The position numbers and the translations under genes are program-made. Below are positions 1-10,887 of a stretch of DNA of 64,000 nt, in pieces (within the stretch, counting starts at the first letter, position 1; each line of letters starts with the position of its first letter). This DNA comes from Adenophora triphylla var. japonica (lineage: Eukaryota; Streptophyta; Magnoliopsida; Asterales; Campanulaceae). The notes beneath the pieces were generated by a model. That model did no database searches and had not been told where the DNA came from. It saw only the letters and a list, made by a program, of their open reading frames with translations. The stretch lies in assembly GCA_022495995.1 (NCBI GenBank), contig JAFEMH010007430.1, positions 1 through 64,000 of the forward strand, read 5' to 3'.

Positions 1-540
1 CAATCACCGACGTGGAAGAGAGTTGACCTATCGCTCAAATGACGAAGTCATGCTTGAGTCGACACGTCACTCTAACACCACGAGAGTCGATTCGAGATGT
101 AGTTATGGTCGACCAAGTCATCATAGGCAACCTATGCCTCCGGCTCGACAATAACTCGGGGGCCACCACCACCGCGAGGTTGCGGACAAGTTAGATGATA
201 TGATAGCGAAGAAGCTCCACATCGAGGGCCGAGGAGAGACAAAGGGTTAAGAAGATAATCATTGAGACTCTACAATTCGGGGATGGACCCGTAGCTAGAA
301 GGCTGTGGATGAGCTAGAGTCGGTAATCACCAACCTTTCTTACCCCGACCAAAAATTCGAGATTGGGAAGCGGCTATCGGTTGAGGAGCGGCGTAAATCA
401 TCGAGATACTCAAGGAAAGTAATGATGTCTTTGCATGGAGGGTAGAAGACATGAGGGGAATCAAGGAGGAGGTCATTCCTGTTCACGGGCGGAAGTCAAC
501 CCGACCATAAAGCCTAGACCCCAAAAATTGAGAAGCTTTG

Positions 541-1190
541 CTCGCTGACGAGGAAGAGGCCATAAAAGGCGAGGTACAAAAACTTTTGAATGCGGGGATA
601 ATCGAAAGAGGCCACTCATACAACGTGGTTGGCCAACGTGGTCATGGTGAAGAAATCAAACGGCAAATGGCGGATGTGTGTCGACTTCACCACTCTCAAT
701 CTTGCTTGCCCCAAGGACGGCTATCCCCTTCCTAGAATCGACAAGCTAGTCGATTCCATTCTTTGTCACTCAACCCTTAGCTTCCTCGACGCTTACTCGG
801 GTTACCACCGAATTAAGATGCATGAGGATGACATAATCAAGACGACATTTCAAGCGGATACTGGAGGCATCTTGCTACTGACATGATGCCATTTGGATTG
901 AAGAATGCGGGGGCAACTTATCAAAGGATGGTGAACAAAGTCTTTGCTTCTCAAATTGGCCGAAACATGGAGTGCCTACGTCGACGATATGGTCATCAAA
1001 ACAAGAGACGGACGTCACGTGGTCGACCTAAGGAAACGTTCGCCAATTTAAGAGCAAACGACATGAAACTCAACCCTAGCAAGTGTGTATTTGGTGTAGG
1101 CTGGAAAGTTCCTTCAGGGTTCATGGTATCTCAACGGGGTATAGAAGCTAATCCGAGAAAAATCAAGGCTTTAGTCGACATGAAGGCTCC
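541..1190 (+). pseudogene. Reverse transcriptase domain, copy A (frameshifted)
   Basis: The reverse transcriptase copies element RNA into cDNA. Fragments in three frames carry family motifs: VVMVKKSNGKWRMCVDF at about 638-690, PLPRIDKLVDSI at 725-760, LDAYSGYH at 785-812, MMPFGLKNAGATYQRM at 883-930. The catalytic YVDDM is encoded near 977-991 but out of frame with the upstream fragment. Compared with copy B the breaks are 1-3 base indels. The short track frames at 538-735 and 883-1230 are pieces of one gene. As written it cannot yield active enzyme. Confidence 0.85.
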
Positions 1191-1199
1191 CACCGGTGT

Positions 1200-1770
1200 C
1201 AAGAGATGCGGCGACTTAACGGAAGGGTAGCGGCTCTTGGTCGTTTCATATCAAAGTCAGAGGTCTCTCCCTTCTTCAAAGCATTGAGGGGACGAAAAGT
1301 TTTGAATGGACGACCGAATGTCATTCGTCGTTCCAACGGTGAAGGATTACCTCGCTACTCCACCTCTCTGAGTAGCCCGACCAGCTGGTGAAACTTTGTT
1401 TGTGTATTTATCCGTGGGAGATAAATCGGTGGCGGCGGTTTTGGTTAGAGAAGATGAGGGGTTTCAAAAGCCGGTATACTACATCGGCAGGCCCTATCGG
1501 ATGTGGAGAGCGAGATACTACAATGCTTTGAGAAGGTCGCCTATGCCCTAGTCGTGGCTTCAAGGAAGGCTGCGAGCTTATTTTACGGCTCATCCAATTG
1601 TGGTTCTTACAAATGCTCCCCTAAGAAAAATTCTTCACAAGCCAGGAGAGTTCGGAGTCGACTTCTCAATTGGTCAATTGCCCTTGCGGGAATTTGACAT
1701 TGAGTATCGACCTCGAAAGGCGTTGAAGGCTCAAGCTCTAGGCGACTTCTTGGTCGAGCTTACGTTCACC
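1200..1770 (+). pseudogene. RNase H domain of pol, copy A (broken)
   Basis: This is the Ty3-type RNase H that follows RT and degrades the RNA strand of the hybrid. Readable pieces are LNGRVAALGRFISKS at about 1212-1257, SVGDKSVAAVLVREDEGFQKP at 1413-1473, VAYALVVASRK at 1539-1570 and IVVLTNAPLRKILHKP at 1597-1640, then FDIEYRPRKALKAQALGDF at 1693-1750. They lie in different frames. MRRLNG at 1206 is likely a MQRLNG in which CAG reads as CGG, one of the systematic triplet changes described in the findings. Confidence 0.8.
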
Positions 1771-1874
1771 AAGGAAGACGACGAGCAGCGAGCTCCAAAG
1801 CAGAAGGCTAAAGGGAAGGAGTTAGAGTCCCGTGTCGCCATCGGTCTACTCCGACGATTGTTGGAAGGTCTATT

Positions 1875-2245
1875 CGAGACGGATCGGCAACTAAGAATAG
1901 CGGTGGAGCGGGGATAGTGCTAATTGAACCAGAATGCAGGACGGTATACGAGGAGTCATTAAGGTTCAAATTCGATGCTTCCAACAACCGGGCCGAATAT
2001 GAAGCTTTGATAGCGGCTATAGAATACGCCAAGTGTTTTGGAGCGACTAAGATCATGGCCTCTTGTGATTCACGGTGATAGTCAACCGGGTCGGGCGAGT
2101 ACGAGGTACTTAGTGCCACACCGATCCAAATACTGCGACCTGGTGAAGGAACCGATAAAAGATTTGGAATTACGGGAGATTCAAAGAATTGGACGAGAAG
2201 ACAATGAGCTAGCCGACCTCCTCTCGAAGTTAGCCACTTCGGATG
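1875..2245 (+). pseudogene. Second (archaeal-type) RNase H domain, copy A
   Basis: Motifs FDASNNRAEYEALIAAIEYAK (about 1972-2034, frame with 'gcttccaacaac'), MASCDS and IGREDNELADLLSKLA (2190-2235) match the additional RNase H acquired by Tat-lineage elements between the first RNase H and integrase. Conserved acidic positions (E of AEYEAL, D of CDS, D of NELADLL) are visible. Small indels near 2078-2115 break the frame, which resumes in the 2038-2616 reading frame into integrase. Presence of two RNase H domains is the main reason for assigning A and B to the Tat lineage. Confidence 0.75.
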
Positions 2246-2499
2246 AACCACATGATGAACCTATCTCCTTCCTCGAAAGTCCGGCCTATGAAAGAGTAAA
2301 AATTCAATGCATAGATGATCCCTCAAGAAATTGGACTCGGGAGAAGTGTTGGATCGAGGAAATGAAGGCATACATAGAAAGTGGAGAGGCCCGGATGACG
2401 AGAAGAAGGCTCGAGCTATCAAAAGAAAGCTCCAAGGTATGTCATTCAAGGAGGCGACTGTTCGGAAGATCTTATACTCGACCATTACTAAAGTGCATC

Positions 2500-3568
2500 C
2501 ACCCTCAAGAGGTCGCCCTATTGATACACGAAGTACATAGTGGAATTTGTGGTGGACACCGGGGGCCGGGACTCTTCGACAAGTTAATCACTTTGGGGTA
2601 CTACGGCCACACATGAGGCGACACTCACAACTTTGTTCGGCAATGTGATCAATGCCAAAGGTTTGCCAACCTTCCCCATGTGCCTACAAATGAAGCGGAC
2701 TCTGTGATCGCGGCTTGGCCATTTGACATGTGGGCGTCGACACGATTGGACCCTTCCCTCCCGCCCGAGGAAGCTGCAAGTATGTGATCGTCGCCATAGA
2801 TTACTTCACTAAATGGGTTGAGGCCAAACCATTAGCTCGCATCACAGAAGAAAATGCTATCAACTTTATTCATGACTTCATTTGGTGTCGGTTTGGTTTC
2901 CCCCGAGCTATAGTGTCCGACAATGGTTTGCAGTTCTCCCAGACTTTCGAAGCGGAGATGAAGCGAGTTGGAATCAAACATTGGAAATCTTACGTCGCCT
3001 ATCCTCAAGGAAATGGCCAAGGCGAGGCAGCAAATAAACTTGTTCTATCTTCGCTCAAGACAGACTCGTAGGTCGACGTAACAATTGGTTGGGACGAACT
3101 CCCCTTGCTCTTTGGGCGGTCCGTACAACCACTCGAAGGGCCTACGGGAAACCCCTTTGCTCTCACATATGGGTCGAGGCCATGGCACCCGCTTGAGCTC
3201 GAGATTCCCCACTGCTAGAGTGACTTTCTTCAATCAAGAGCAAAATGATACCAATAGATTGATCGACTTGGATCTAGTCGACGAAGCGAGAAACGGCCTA
3301 CCTCAGAATGGTCAACTACAAGCGGCGAACTAAAAGCTATCACGACAAGAAGGTCAAGGCAAGGTCGTTCCAAGTTGGAGATTATGTGTTGAGAAAGATT
3401 GAGGCAACGGGTAGAAGGACCCAGCAGAACAAGCTATCTCCTAACTGGGAAGGTCCATATGTAGTCACTCGAGTCGTCAAGGAAGGCACCTACATAATAG
3501 CTCATCCCGGAGGTGACGAGTTGAAACATCCTTGGCATGCCACTCACCTCATCAAATACTACTTCTAG
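2500..3568 (+). pseudogene. Integrase, copy A (two frameshifts)
   Basis: Integrase joins the cDNA ends to host DNA. The N-terminal zinc region reads HEVHSGICGGHRG (about 2526) then CDQCQRF (2646). The catalytic core in the 2730-3071 frame shows D in GVDTIGPF, D in SDNGLQF and E in GQGEAANK, the D,D35E triad; copy B has GQAEAANK at the last site. The C-terminal part in frame 3308-3568 has the GPY/F-type module (NWEGPYVVTRV) and ends HLIKYYF-stop at 3568, identical in copy B. A premature stop follows GYYGHT (2614) and frames change near 3070 and 3300. Confidence 0.85.
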
Positions 3569-4437
3569 CTTTCAGTTTCAAAGTTCAAGCTCATGTTAGT
3601 TCTAGTTTCAAGTTGATGTAAACATGTTCCCTACTTCAATAAAAAGTGCAGTTTATTCGATCAAACATAGTGTTACACCAATCCTAGCAAGCTCGATTCT
3701 TAATCAGCTTGGTTCATTTAACAAGTCCGACTCTTAGTCGACTTCGTTCCAACAAACTCGACTCTTAGTCAGTTTGTTCTAATTAAGCTCGATTCTTAAT
3801 CAGCTTTGCCCATTTAACAAGTCCGACTCTTAGTCGACTTCGTTCTAACAAACTCGACTCTTAGTCAGTTTGTTCTAATTAGCTCGATTCTTAATCAGCT
3901 TTGTCCAGTTAACAGGTCCGACTCTTAGTCGACTTCGTTCTAACAAACCCGACTCTTAGTCAGTTTGTTCTAATTAGCTCGATTCTTAATCAGCTTTGTT
4001 CAATTAACAAGTCCGACTCTTAGTCGACTTCGTTCTAACAAACTCGACTCTTAGTCAGTTTGTTCTAATTAGCTAGACCCTAGGTCAGCTTCAATAGTGT
4101 GAGCAGGTTCGACTCATAGTCAATCTCATTCACAAAAAAGTTAAGCAAGTCTGAGGTCGACTAAATAAATAAAGATCAAGTCACCTCTAGGCTCGAGTTT
4201 ACTCATTCATCCTATCTATCTCTAGCTCGATGTTTATTTTAAAAGCATACAACATGCAGTAAATAAGGTCAGCTATGATAGAGATAAGTCTCCCAAAGCG
4301 GGCTAAGACTTAGACAAAATAAATTTACAAAAGTATCTTGCCTCCCAAAAAATAGGGCCAAGGCATTCAAATATTCAAGGAATCAAAAGAGCAAAAATGT
4401 TAGTTGGGACTTGTTCATTACAATTCAGCTAAGAAAT
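3569..4437 (+). repeat. 3' spacer of copy A with about 4 copies of a 95-bp repeat
   Basis: After the integrase stop comes an AATAAA-like motif (about 3640), then from about 3690 to 4085 four head-to-tail units of roughly 95 bp. Each has an AAGCTCGATTCTTAATCAGC block, a GTCCGACTCTTAGTCGAC block and an AACTCGACTCTTAGTCAG block, so it is built of about 32-bp subunits around GACTCTTAGTC. The same array, almost unchanged, is at 17158-17560 in copy B. The rest to 4437 shows no further gene and leads to the 3' end of the antisense aORF. Confidence 0.85.
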
Positions 4438-5268
4438 TCAAGAGTTTTGGTTGACGTCAGTCTGGTCGTCGGTAGCAGCTTGTCCCTCCACCTCTCCTTG
4501 TTGCTGGGGACCTATGGGTTTACCCGACTCTGAATAAACCTGCTCATTATCTTCACCCATGGTGGCAGCATCCTCAAGTTCTTGTAGAACGACATCAAAA
4601 TTCCTGTCGGCCACAGGGGGAGCTTCCCACTTCTCACAGTGGTCCTCTTCATCCTCTTGGGCAATGAAGGCCAAGTCATTTTCAAGATAGGGGACGAGCG
4701 AGTGACCCCTGCGAGCTTCCATGTCGAACTGGGACTCAGAAAACCAACGAGCTAATTGCTCGATGGTAACTGTAGCTGTGGGATCCACCAGTGCTCGACG
4801 AGCCATGTGCCTCTTGCCGACCTCAAGAAAATCTTGTGCTTTGGCCACAATGGCATTATAGAACTCGTCTCCCTCCTTGAACTTATCCACAGCATCGGGG
4901 CCAGCCTTCTCCAGAGCCTCCTTCCATTTAGCTCGAGCTGAGTTGTGCTCCTCGTTAAGCTCTTTCAAAAAAGAATCTTTATCTGCGAGAAGTTTGGAGA
5001 CAGTGGTAAGCTCGACCTTCGTCTTCTCATGAGCAAGGCGTTCAGCATCCCTTTACGAGGTCACTTCCTTGAGTTTGGATTACGTAGCTTCAAGGTCGGA
5101 CAAGGCTTTTGTCTTTACCATCTCATTGGCTTCATACGAATTGTCTAGATCGTTGTACTTCTCCTTCATATCCGCAAGCTCTTTAGCCTTTTTGGAATAA
5201 TCTTTGAGGGCCTGCCTCTCCCTCTCAATGGAGGCCCTCCAGGAGCTCTTAACCTGCTCGACCATGGT
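4438..5268 (-). CDS. aORF copy A, last exon (coiled-coil and acidic tail)
   Basis: On the minus strand an exon can start after AG near 5269 and run through MVEQV (5265) to the stop at 4438. The first part, ERERQALKDYSKKAKELADMKEKY, is lysine/glutamate-rich and predicted coiled coil. The second (176 residues open from 4968) has ELNEEHNSARAKWKEALEKAG, YNAIVAKAQDFLEVGKRHMARR and an acidic glutamine-rich tail. An in-frame TAA in 'TCG TAA AGG' (about 5053) interrupts both halves in both copies. Such antisense ORFs downstream of pol are reported for Tat elements; their function is unknown. Confidence 0.6.
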
Positions 5269-5371
5269 GAGATTCTATATTCCAGATAAATCAAGGAAGT
5301 GTTAGCATGTAATTTCAGTTGATCGAGTAAGAGAATAAGCGACTAGAAAGAAAGAGAAAGTGGGAAGTTAC

Positions 5372-5900
5372 CTCGCAATGAGCCATCCCAGATCGAGCTG
5401 AGAATTCTTCAGGCGTTATGCCCTTATCAGCAAAATGAGCCAGCAGACCCACATCCACAGCTCTTCTCACAATCACACGACCCAAGTTCATGTCGGGTAG
5501 CGGCGACTCAGGCAATTGAGTCCTTCGAGAGGAGGGACGTCACTCAACCTCCTCATCATTTCATCCAGAGACTCTTTACTTGGGGGAGAGGAAGTTGGTG
5601 GAGGCAATTGGCTCGAGGATGCAGATTTACCTTTCTCGGATCGAGACCTCTTCCGCGAGCTCAAAGGACGATCATCATCATCTTCTTCCATGGCATCATC
5701 ATCAATATTGACGATGTTACGAGGACTAACCACACTTACCCCAAAGACCCGAGGTTACAAAGATTGGCATCGAGAGTGGGTCGAACTCAAGGCTGGGTCT
5801 AAGCCGGCTGTTGGACTCATCACCTCCTTCATTAACATTGGCGAGAGGGGTCCCACTCGGCGAGGGATTTTCCAACTCGGTCTCTTCCATGGGGATCATC
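5372..5900 (-). CDS. aORF copy A, middle exon (acidic/serine-rich linker, putative NLS)
   Basis: Minus-strand frames 5733-5488 and 5515-5372 read DDDAMEEDDDDRPLSSRKRSRSEKGK, then a proline/serine run, then LGRVIVRRAVDVGLLAHF and SARSGMAHCE. The SRKRSRSEKGK block looks like a nuclear localisation signal. The exon ends at GCGAG followed by GTAACT (5371-5366), a plausible donor, with frame noise near 5510. Upstream to about 5900, MIPMEETELENPSPSGTPL also looks coding, so the 5' limit is uncertain. Copy B has the equivalent at 18850-19380. Confidence 0.5.
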
Positions 5901-6089
5901 CCGGCCCGGAGTCCTTGGGCGGCAAATTGTTCCTCGCGGCGGCCTCCCTCTCTCTACTCGCTCTAGCATTGGGCCCCATGGGCTTTCTTAGCTTTCTTCT
6001 TATCGACACCCCTACTATTCGAACCATTGATGCTTCTTGTTCGGGAGTCAAAGCGTATGACATCAAAGTAATCAAGTATTAGCTCGGCA

Positions 6090-6300
6090 AGTCAAAGTAG
6101 TTCTATGTACGAGCTAAAGCTTGTTCTATAACGAAGTAATTGATACGATGCAAAGCGAGTTCTATGTACGAATTAACTAATTCTACATACGAGCGAGGCA
6201 ATTTGATAAGTACAGAGTGGCAATTCGAGATAGTTCTATGTACGAGCTAACTAGTTCTACATACGAGCAAAGGGCGACGGACGAGCTAAGAGTTGTGTAT
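6090..6300. repeat. Short dispersed repeats in an aORF intron (copy A)
   Basis: The motif GTTCTATGTACGAGCTAA and variants such as TTCTACATACGAGC recur about six times between 6096 and 6285. In copy B the same block is at 19570-19740. It lies in the proposed intron between the first and middle aORF exons. No coding sequence is visible. Confidence 0.6.
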
Positions 6301-6391
6301 GCGGCTCAAAATATTTCGTGCGCCTATAAAGAGCTACTTATGCAAGTTAACGGTGGACGAGCTAATGAAGGGAAATGAGTAAACCACTTAC

Positions 6392-7720
6392 CACCAATGT
6401 GTTCTCCATTTTCCTTGCAATAATTGTCTGTCTTACGGCAAAATTGGCAATTCTCCTCAAATCTACCCAAAGAGTGAGTAACCCAATCGGGGTACATCGG
6501 CCTCTCAACACAGGAACAAGGGGCTCCACTACTCCATCTCCAGGCATCATCCCAGCTTGGATATAGTTGTATTTGGTTGTTCCTAAGGATTCCCAGCTGA
6601 TAGGCCCATCCTTGACCAACGCACACAGCTTTTTGTACAAAGTTTGGTACCAAGGAGGCTCCCAGTAATTGTCCTCACTGATAACATCAGATTCATCATT
6701 GGGCAAGGGAAATTCCCATCCCAGCCTGCTCTCAACCAAAACTACATGCGAGTTCCAGCAATTGTGTTTATTGGGAAGGTTGGCAAACAACTTGGGAGAG
6801 TTGGGCTTGGAGGGGGTACTAATTCCCCAATCATGCTTATCAAGCTTAGCACCAAAAAATTCTTTAAAAACCTTCATACAAGGCTCATGGCCCAAAAACC
6901 TACACACCATTGCAAAACATACCAGTACTCTACAGGTGTTGGCCCCAAGCTGAAGGGGGAGGGCATCCATACACTCGAGGAACTCATTGATAAAGGGATC
7001 CAACGGCAACCTCAACCCAGCCTCGAACTGCCCATAAAAGAAAGCGACCTTAGTAGCATCTCTAGTGAAGGTAGCACGGTATTTGGCCATAAATTCTTTC
7101 TGACTAAGGATGGTCACCCTAAAGTCTGCCCTATCTACCCCACAGAAGTTGTAGATCACATCATAACGGGATTCCATATTTTTCCTCCCACGGGTAGGTC
7201 TTTGGGGCACATAGCCCCTCTCGTTCTTGCCTGGCACCACATCAGACCCAAATGCATTTACTATCCTGGGGCCTGAAGAAGTTGAAGCTGTGGCTCCACC
7301 TTGGGTCGTCATATCTGTACAAACAAAAGAGGAAACAGGGGAGTCAGTCCTATGATCATGTTCAGTCGACCTACCTAAGGACGACCTAGACTCCCCTGGA
7401 AAGCCTATCCTATTCCTAAGGAAGGAGGGTTTGAGGACATCCCTAACGTAGAACAAAGTAATATGGTCGAGCAGTTCATGGAATAGATGGAAGGTGACGA
7501 TATTTGAATCATCAACTACCAGGTTTTCAACGTCCCCTACAATGGGCAAACCTATCTCACTAAAATTTAATTCCCACTTGGTTAAAATGGAGGCACATTC
7601 ATCCAAAGACAGTTCTCTCCACTCACCGTTCATATTCTTGTAAACCCTACGGTTAATAGTGCAGTACCCATACCAAGCTCCTGGCTCGCTACTAAAGGTT
7701 CTAGCCATGGCGGAAATCAA
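6392..7720 (-). CDS. aORF copy A, first exon, 450-residue plant transposon-type protein
   Basis: An uninterrupted minus-strand frame of 452 codons (7720-6362) starts MISAMARTF; the second methionine at 7708 is an equally good start. It shows WELNFSEIGLPIVGD (about residues 50-64), a low-complexity SerThr segment (about 125-165), and a conserved block with FYGQFEAGLRLPLDPFINEF (about 233-252) and LVCFAMVCRFLG, resembling the putative gypsy-type transposon domain of plant aORFs (family assignment from memory). A consensus donor, GTAAGT, is at 6391-6386, so the true exon probably ends at 6392 and joins downstream exons. Copy B has the same gene with many breaks. Confidence 0.65.
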
Positions 7721-8175
7721 AGATAGAACAGAAATTAAAGCCCTAAAGAAAGAAGGGGAAAGAAATACCTTTGCAAAGGTCGGAGTAGGAAGCTGGTACC
7801 AAAGACGGAAGCCTAATTTAACTCAAATGCTTCTTCGCTATTTTCGCCGGAGATTCTCAGAGCTTGAAAACGGTAAAAGTTCTAAACAGAGAAGGAATGT
7901 GCAATTTATATTTTCCAAGATTGGAAAGGAAAAAAGAAAATTCAAAAAATAATTTCCATATTAATGGCGGAAACGGTTTCCGAGAAGGAGTTCCAAGCGT
8001 CAGAATTGCAATCATTATTAAAACCGGCGCTCCTTCATCTCCTACCGTTCATCGCCAACGACCGGGATTGTGCCACGTCATCATTGTCGACCTATTTCAA
8101 AAACTTGCAGCGACCTGCGAGTAAAACCATTCTTATCAAACATTTTCTTAACTTCCAAGTCGACGAAGTCAACTC
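7721..8175. other. Spacer between aORF start and polypurine tract, copy A
   Basis: This is the presumed promoter and leader of the aORF on the minus strand and the pre-LTR region of the element on the plus strand. Plus-strand open frames here (7659-7952, 7964-8194) are short, overlap each other and match nothing I recognise. No TATA box is obvious on the minus strand just upstream of 7720. Confidence 0.5.
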
Positions 8176-8191
8176 GAAAGTTGGGGGCCAC
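8176..8191 (+). promoter_or_regulatory. Polypurine tract, copy A
   Basis: GAAAGTTGGGGGCCAC directly precedes the 3' LTR and is the expected plus-strand DNA primer. Copy B has GAAAGTTGGGGGCCAT at the same position (21628-21643). Confidence 0.75.
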
Positions 8192-8850
8192 TGAACATAC
8201 TAAAAGTGTCGAGTTGGGCCAAACGAGTAAAGCCCAATCACGGACAGCCTGGACTCTCACATTCTCAATAAGGCTGGCCCAATCAAAACAGGGCCCAAAG
8301 CCCATCTCAAGGATCAGTCGACTAAGCCCATGGTCCGGCTCACCAGGCCCCGACTTAACTTAGTCCGACCTCAGAATCCATATTATAACTCGGGTACGAA
8401 CCATGCTCTACCCGACAGTCAGGTCGACCATTCCTCGAATGGCGACCTCGACCTAAATTAACAAGTGACGACTTGATACTTGAAGGCGTATTTGGTTGAA
8501 CAATTCTCATAACCACATCCCTACAAATCAGGGACCGTTATAGACACGTTCCCATTACCAATAACCGCCGCTACAATCACGGAGCACATGTCGCCTCCCC
8601 AAAAATACATCACTCTTGACTATAAATACTTCATCACTACCAAACGGTGAAAGGTAACTGCCATTTTGTTATCTGAATTCCATATTCAATACATTTTGAG
8701 CTTTATACAACTGTGATCTTACTCTCACGCCCGAGCGTCTTCGCCGGAGACACATCCGGCTAGTCGTGGGTTCTGATTTCAGGTCAAGGAGCCAGGTGAT
8801 CAGTCCTGCCACGTGGAGGAAGATTGATAAGCACAATTCCTGCAGCATCA
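8192..8850 (+). mobile_element. 3' LTR of copy A (659 bp)
   Basis: Starts TGAACATAC and ends GCATCA, the same termini as both LTRs of copy B. A TATA box (TATAAATA) lies at 8621-8628. The sequence is nearly identical to 10168-10822 and 21644-22306; several differences fall at CAG/CTG triplets. Related, more diverged LTRs occur at 42336 and 44668. The open frames inside it are shadows. Confidence 0.93.
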
Positions 8851-10162
8851 CAAACTATATACAATATACACTAACTCACACAAAACTAAAAAAAAATTAC
8901 TCTACCCGATAATTAACTATGTCCCCACATTCTTGCATGTTCCTCAATTGCATAAATCACAAATTACAATCAACCGCAGGATAATATTTTCCACTATGCA
9001 AGTATCAATATATTTTCCACTAATTGTAGTATCTTACTTAACCATTATAATTACACCATAAATCTCTATATATACTATCATCTCTCTCTTTAATCTCAAC
9101 CAAAATTCATTTTATAAAGCTAAGTACACCAACCATCTTTTATTTTATTGACTTTATCTATCAAACAACAACACTTTTTAAGAACAAAGCATGAATACTC
9201 CCATGAATTTTCACAATTTAACAACCACTTACACCCCCCAAACTTGCTCATTTAAACACTTTACGATCTTCTACCGTTCAAGTAGGAAACACTGTAGCAG
9301 CGAACTCCATGCCCCTAATACTAGGTAGAGATTTATTACTTTATACTCCTATTTGGCAAGGAAGCAACGTCGCAGCGAACGCCGTGCCCCGAGCTACTTT
9401 AGGAATATTTATTTAAAGGTTTGAGAGTTAGCCACTTCGGTATCGAGCTTGGTACGGACCATCACGGCGGTAAAGCTCTTCCTCCATAACGTTACTGCAT
9501 ACCCAGAAATCTGGTTAAGCTAGAATAATCCCTAACCAATTAATCTACACGTCTGGAGGTTTCACCGAGTATAGAACAAATTACCATTGCTCTCATTCCC
9601 TTTATCATTTTTTTTCTTTTTTTTCTTTTTTCTTCAAGACAACAAGGGGGGTTCCATTCACATCTAAGGAGTACTCATCTTATGATTCGCTTAATGTTGC
9701 TATTTGATAAACAAATTCATTAACTTAAAAGATGATGGTGTACTATAAACTTTATAAAAAGAACCAACATTATCAACAAAGAGATTATTAACAATAGTAC
9801 ACTAAACTGCAACTAAGAGATTTAGGACACAATCATAACTCTTAAGTAATGTACCACAATTAATCAAAAATATATCAACACTTGCATATACAACTTATCA
9901 CATCCCAATATCCTCCTTAGCGGTCACAACAAATCACATGCAATTATAGGAACACTAAGAATGTTAACAAAACACTATACAAGAAAAGGACATAGCTAAC
10001 TACTCTTTTTCACTTTTTTTTTTTTTTTTATAATAAAAACTAAATTAAAACTAAGCTAAGCAACACCAACACAAAACCCATTAAAACACATAAAAACTAA
10101 CTTAAAACTAACACCAACACAAAATATATACATTTCCCACCCCCAAACTTAATATGCACATT
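8851..10162 (-). mobile_element. 3' non-coding region of Athila-like element E, between insertions A and B
   Basis: Joined across insertion B, this continues E about 55 bp beyond its env-position ORF. On the minus strand it has two polypurine-like tracts: AAGTTTGGGGGTGGG at about 10137-10151 and CAAGTTTGGGGGGTGTAAG at about 9227-9245. There are two similar 35-bp segments (9286-9318 and 9357-9391: GCAGCGAACTCC and GCAGCGAACGCC contexts), poly-A/T runs at 9608-9632 and 10012-10030, and no coding frame. E's 3' LTR must lie left of the window. Confidence 0.65.
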
Positions 10163-10167
10163 GTCCC

Positions 10168-10822
10168 TGAACATACCAAAAGTGTCGAGTTGGGCCAAAC
10201 GAGTAAAGCCCAATCACGGACAGCCTGGACTCTCACATTCTCAATAAGGCTGGCCCAATCAAAACAGAGCCCAAAGCCCATCTCAAGGATCAGTCGACTA
10301 AGCCCATGGTCCGGCTCACCAGGCCCCGACTTAACTTAGTCCGACCTCAGAATCCATATTATAACTCGGGTACGAACCATGCTCTACCCGACAGTCAGGT
10401 CGACCATTCCTCGAATGGCGACCTCGACCTAAATTAACAAGTGACGACTTGATACTTGAAGGCGTATCTGGTTGAACAATTCTCATAACCACATCCCTAC
10501 AAATCAGGGACCGTTATAGACACGTTCCCATTACCAATAACCGCCGCTACAATCACGGAGCACATGTCGCCTCCCCAAAAATACATCACTCTTGACTATA
10601 AATACTTCATCACTACCAAACGGTGAAAGGTAACTGCCATTTTGTTATCTGAATTCCATATTCAATACATTTTGAGCTTTATACAACTGTGATCTTACTC
10701 TCACGCCGAGGCGTCTTCGCCGAGACACATCCGGCTAGTCGTGGGTTCGATTTCAGTCAAGGAGCCGGGTGATCGGTCTGCCACGTGGAGGAAGATTGAT
10801 AAGCACAATTCTGCTGGCATCA
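10168..10822 (+). mobile_element. 5' LTR of element B
   Basis: 655 bp, TGAACATACC...GGCATCA. TATA box TATAAATA at 10597-10604. Differs from copy A's LTR by small changes such as CGCCGAGGCG versus CGCCCGAGCG and GATCGGTCTGCC versus GATCAGTCCTGCC, several at CHG triplets. Confidence 0.95.
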
Positions 10823-10825
10823 GTT

Positions 10826-10846
10826 TGGTTCCATTGCCGGGAATCG
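10826..10846 (+). promoter_or_regulatory. Primer binding site of element B
   Basis: TGGTTCCATTGCCGGGAATCG starts four bases after the LTR. It has the form of the complement of a tRNA 3' end: TGG for CCA, and GCCGGGAATCG for a T-arm. I cannot say which tRNA with certainty; the T-arm part resembles the tRNA-Gly and tRNA-Asp type. Confidence 0.6.
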
Positions 10847-10887
10847 TGCTTTAAACTTGACCTCGAAAACTCTATCAACCTGCAACA

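Larger units (their letters stand above)
1..8850 (+). mobile_element. Tat-lineage Ty3/gypsy retrotransposon A (3' portion)
   Basis: Base 1 matches position 13458 of copy B, so the 5' LTR, gag and protease lie outside the window. Order is RT, RNase H, second RNase H, integrase, tandem repeats, antisense aORF, polypurine tract and 3' LTR ending at 8850. Two RNase H domains plus a 3' antisense ORF are known features of the plant Tat lineage. Beyond 8850 the sequence becomes the host element E (CAAAC follows the LTR; the matching duplication cannot be checked). Pol is broken by many small indels, several at CAG/CTG triplets, which may be sequencing errors rather than decay. Confidence 0.9.

Noticed and set aside
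3690..4085. CRISPR-like array of regular repeats
   Set aside because: Units are tandem without unique spacers, in a plant retrotransposon 3' region.
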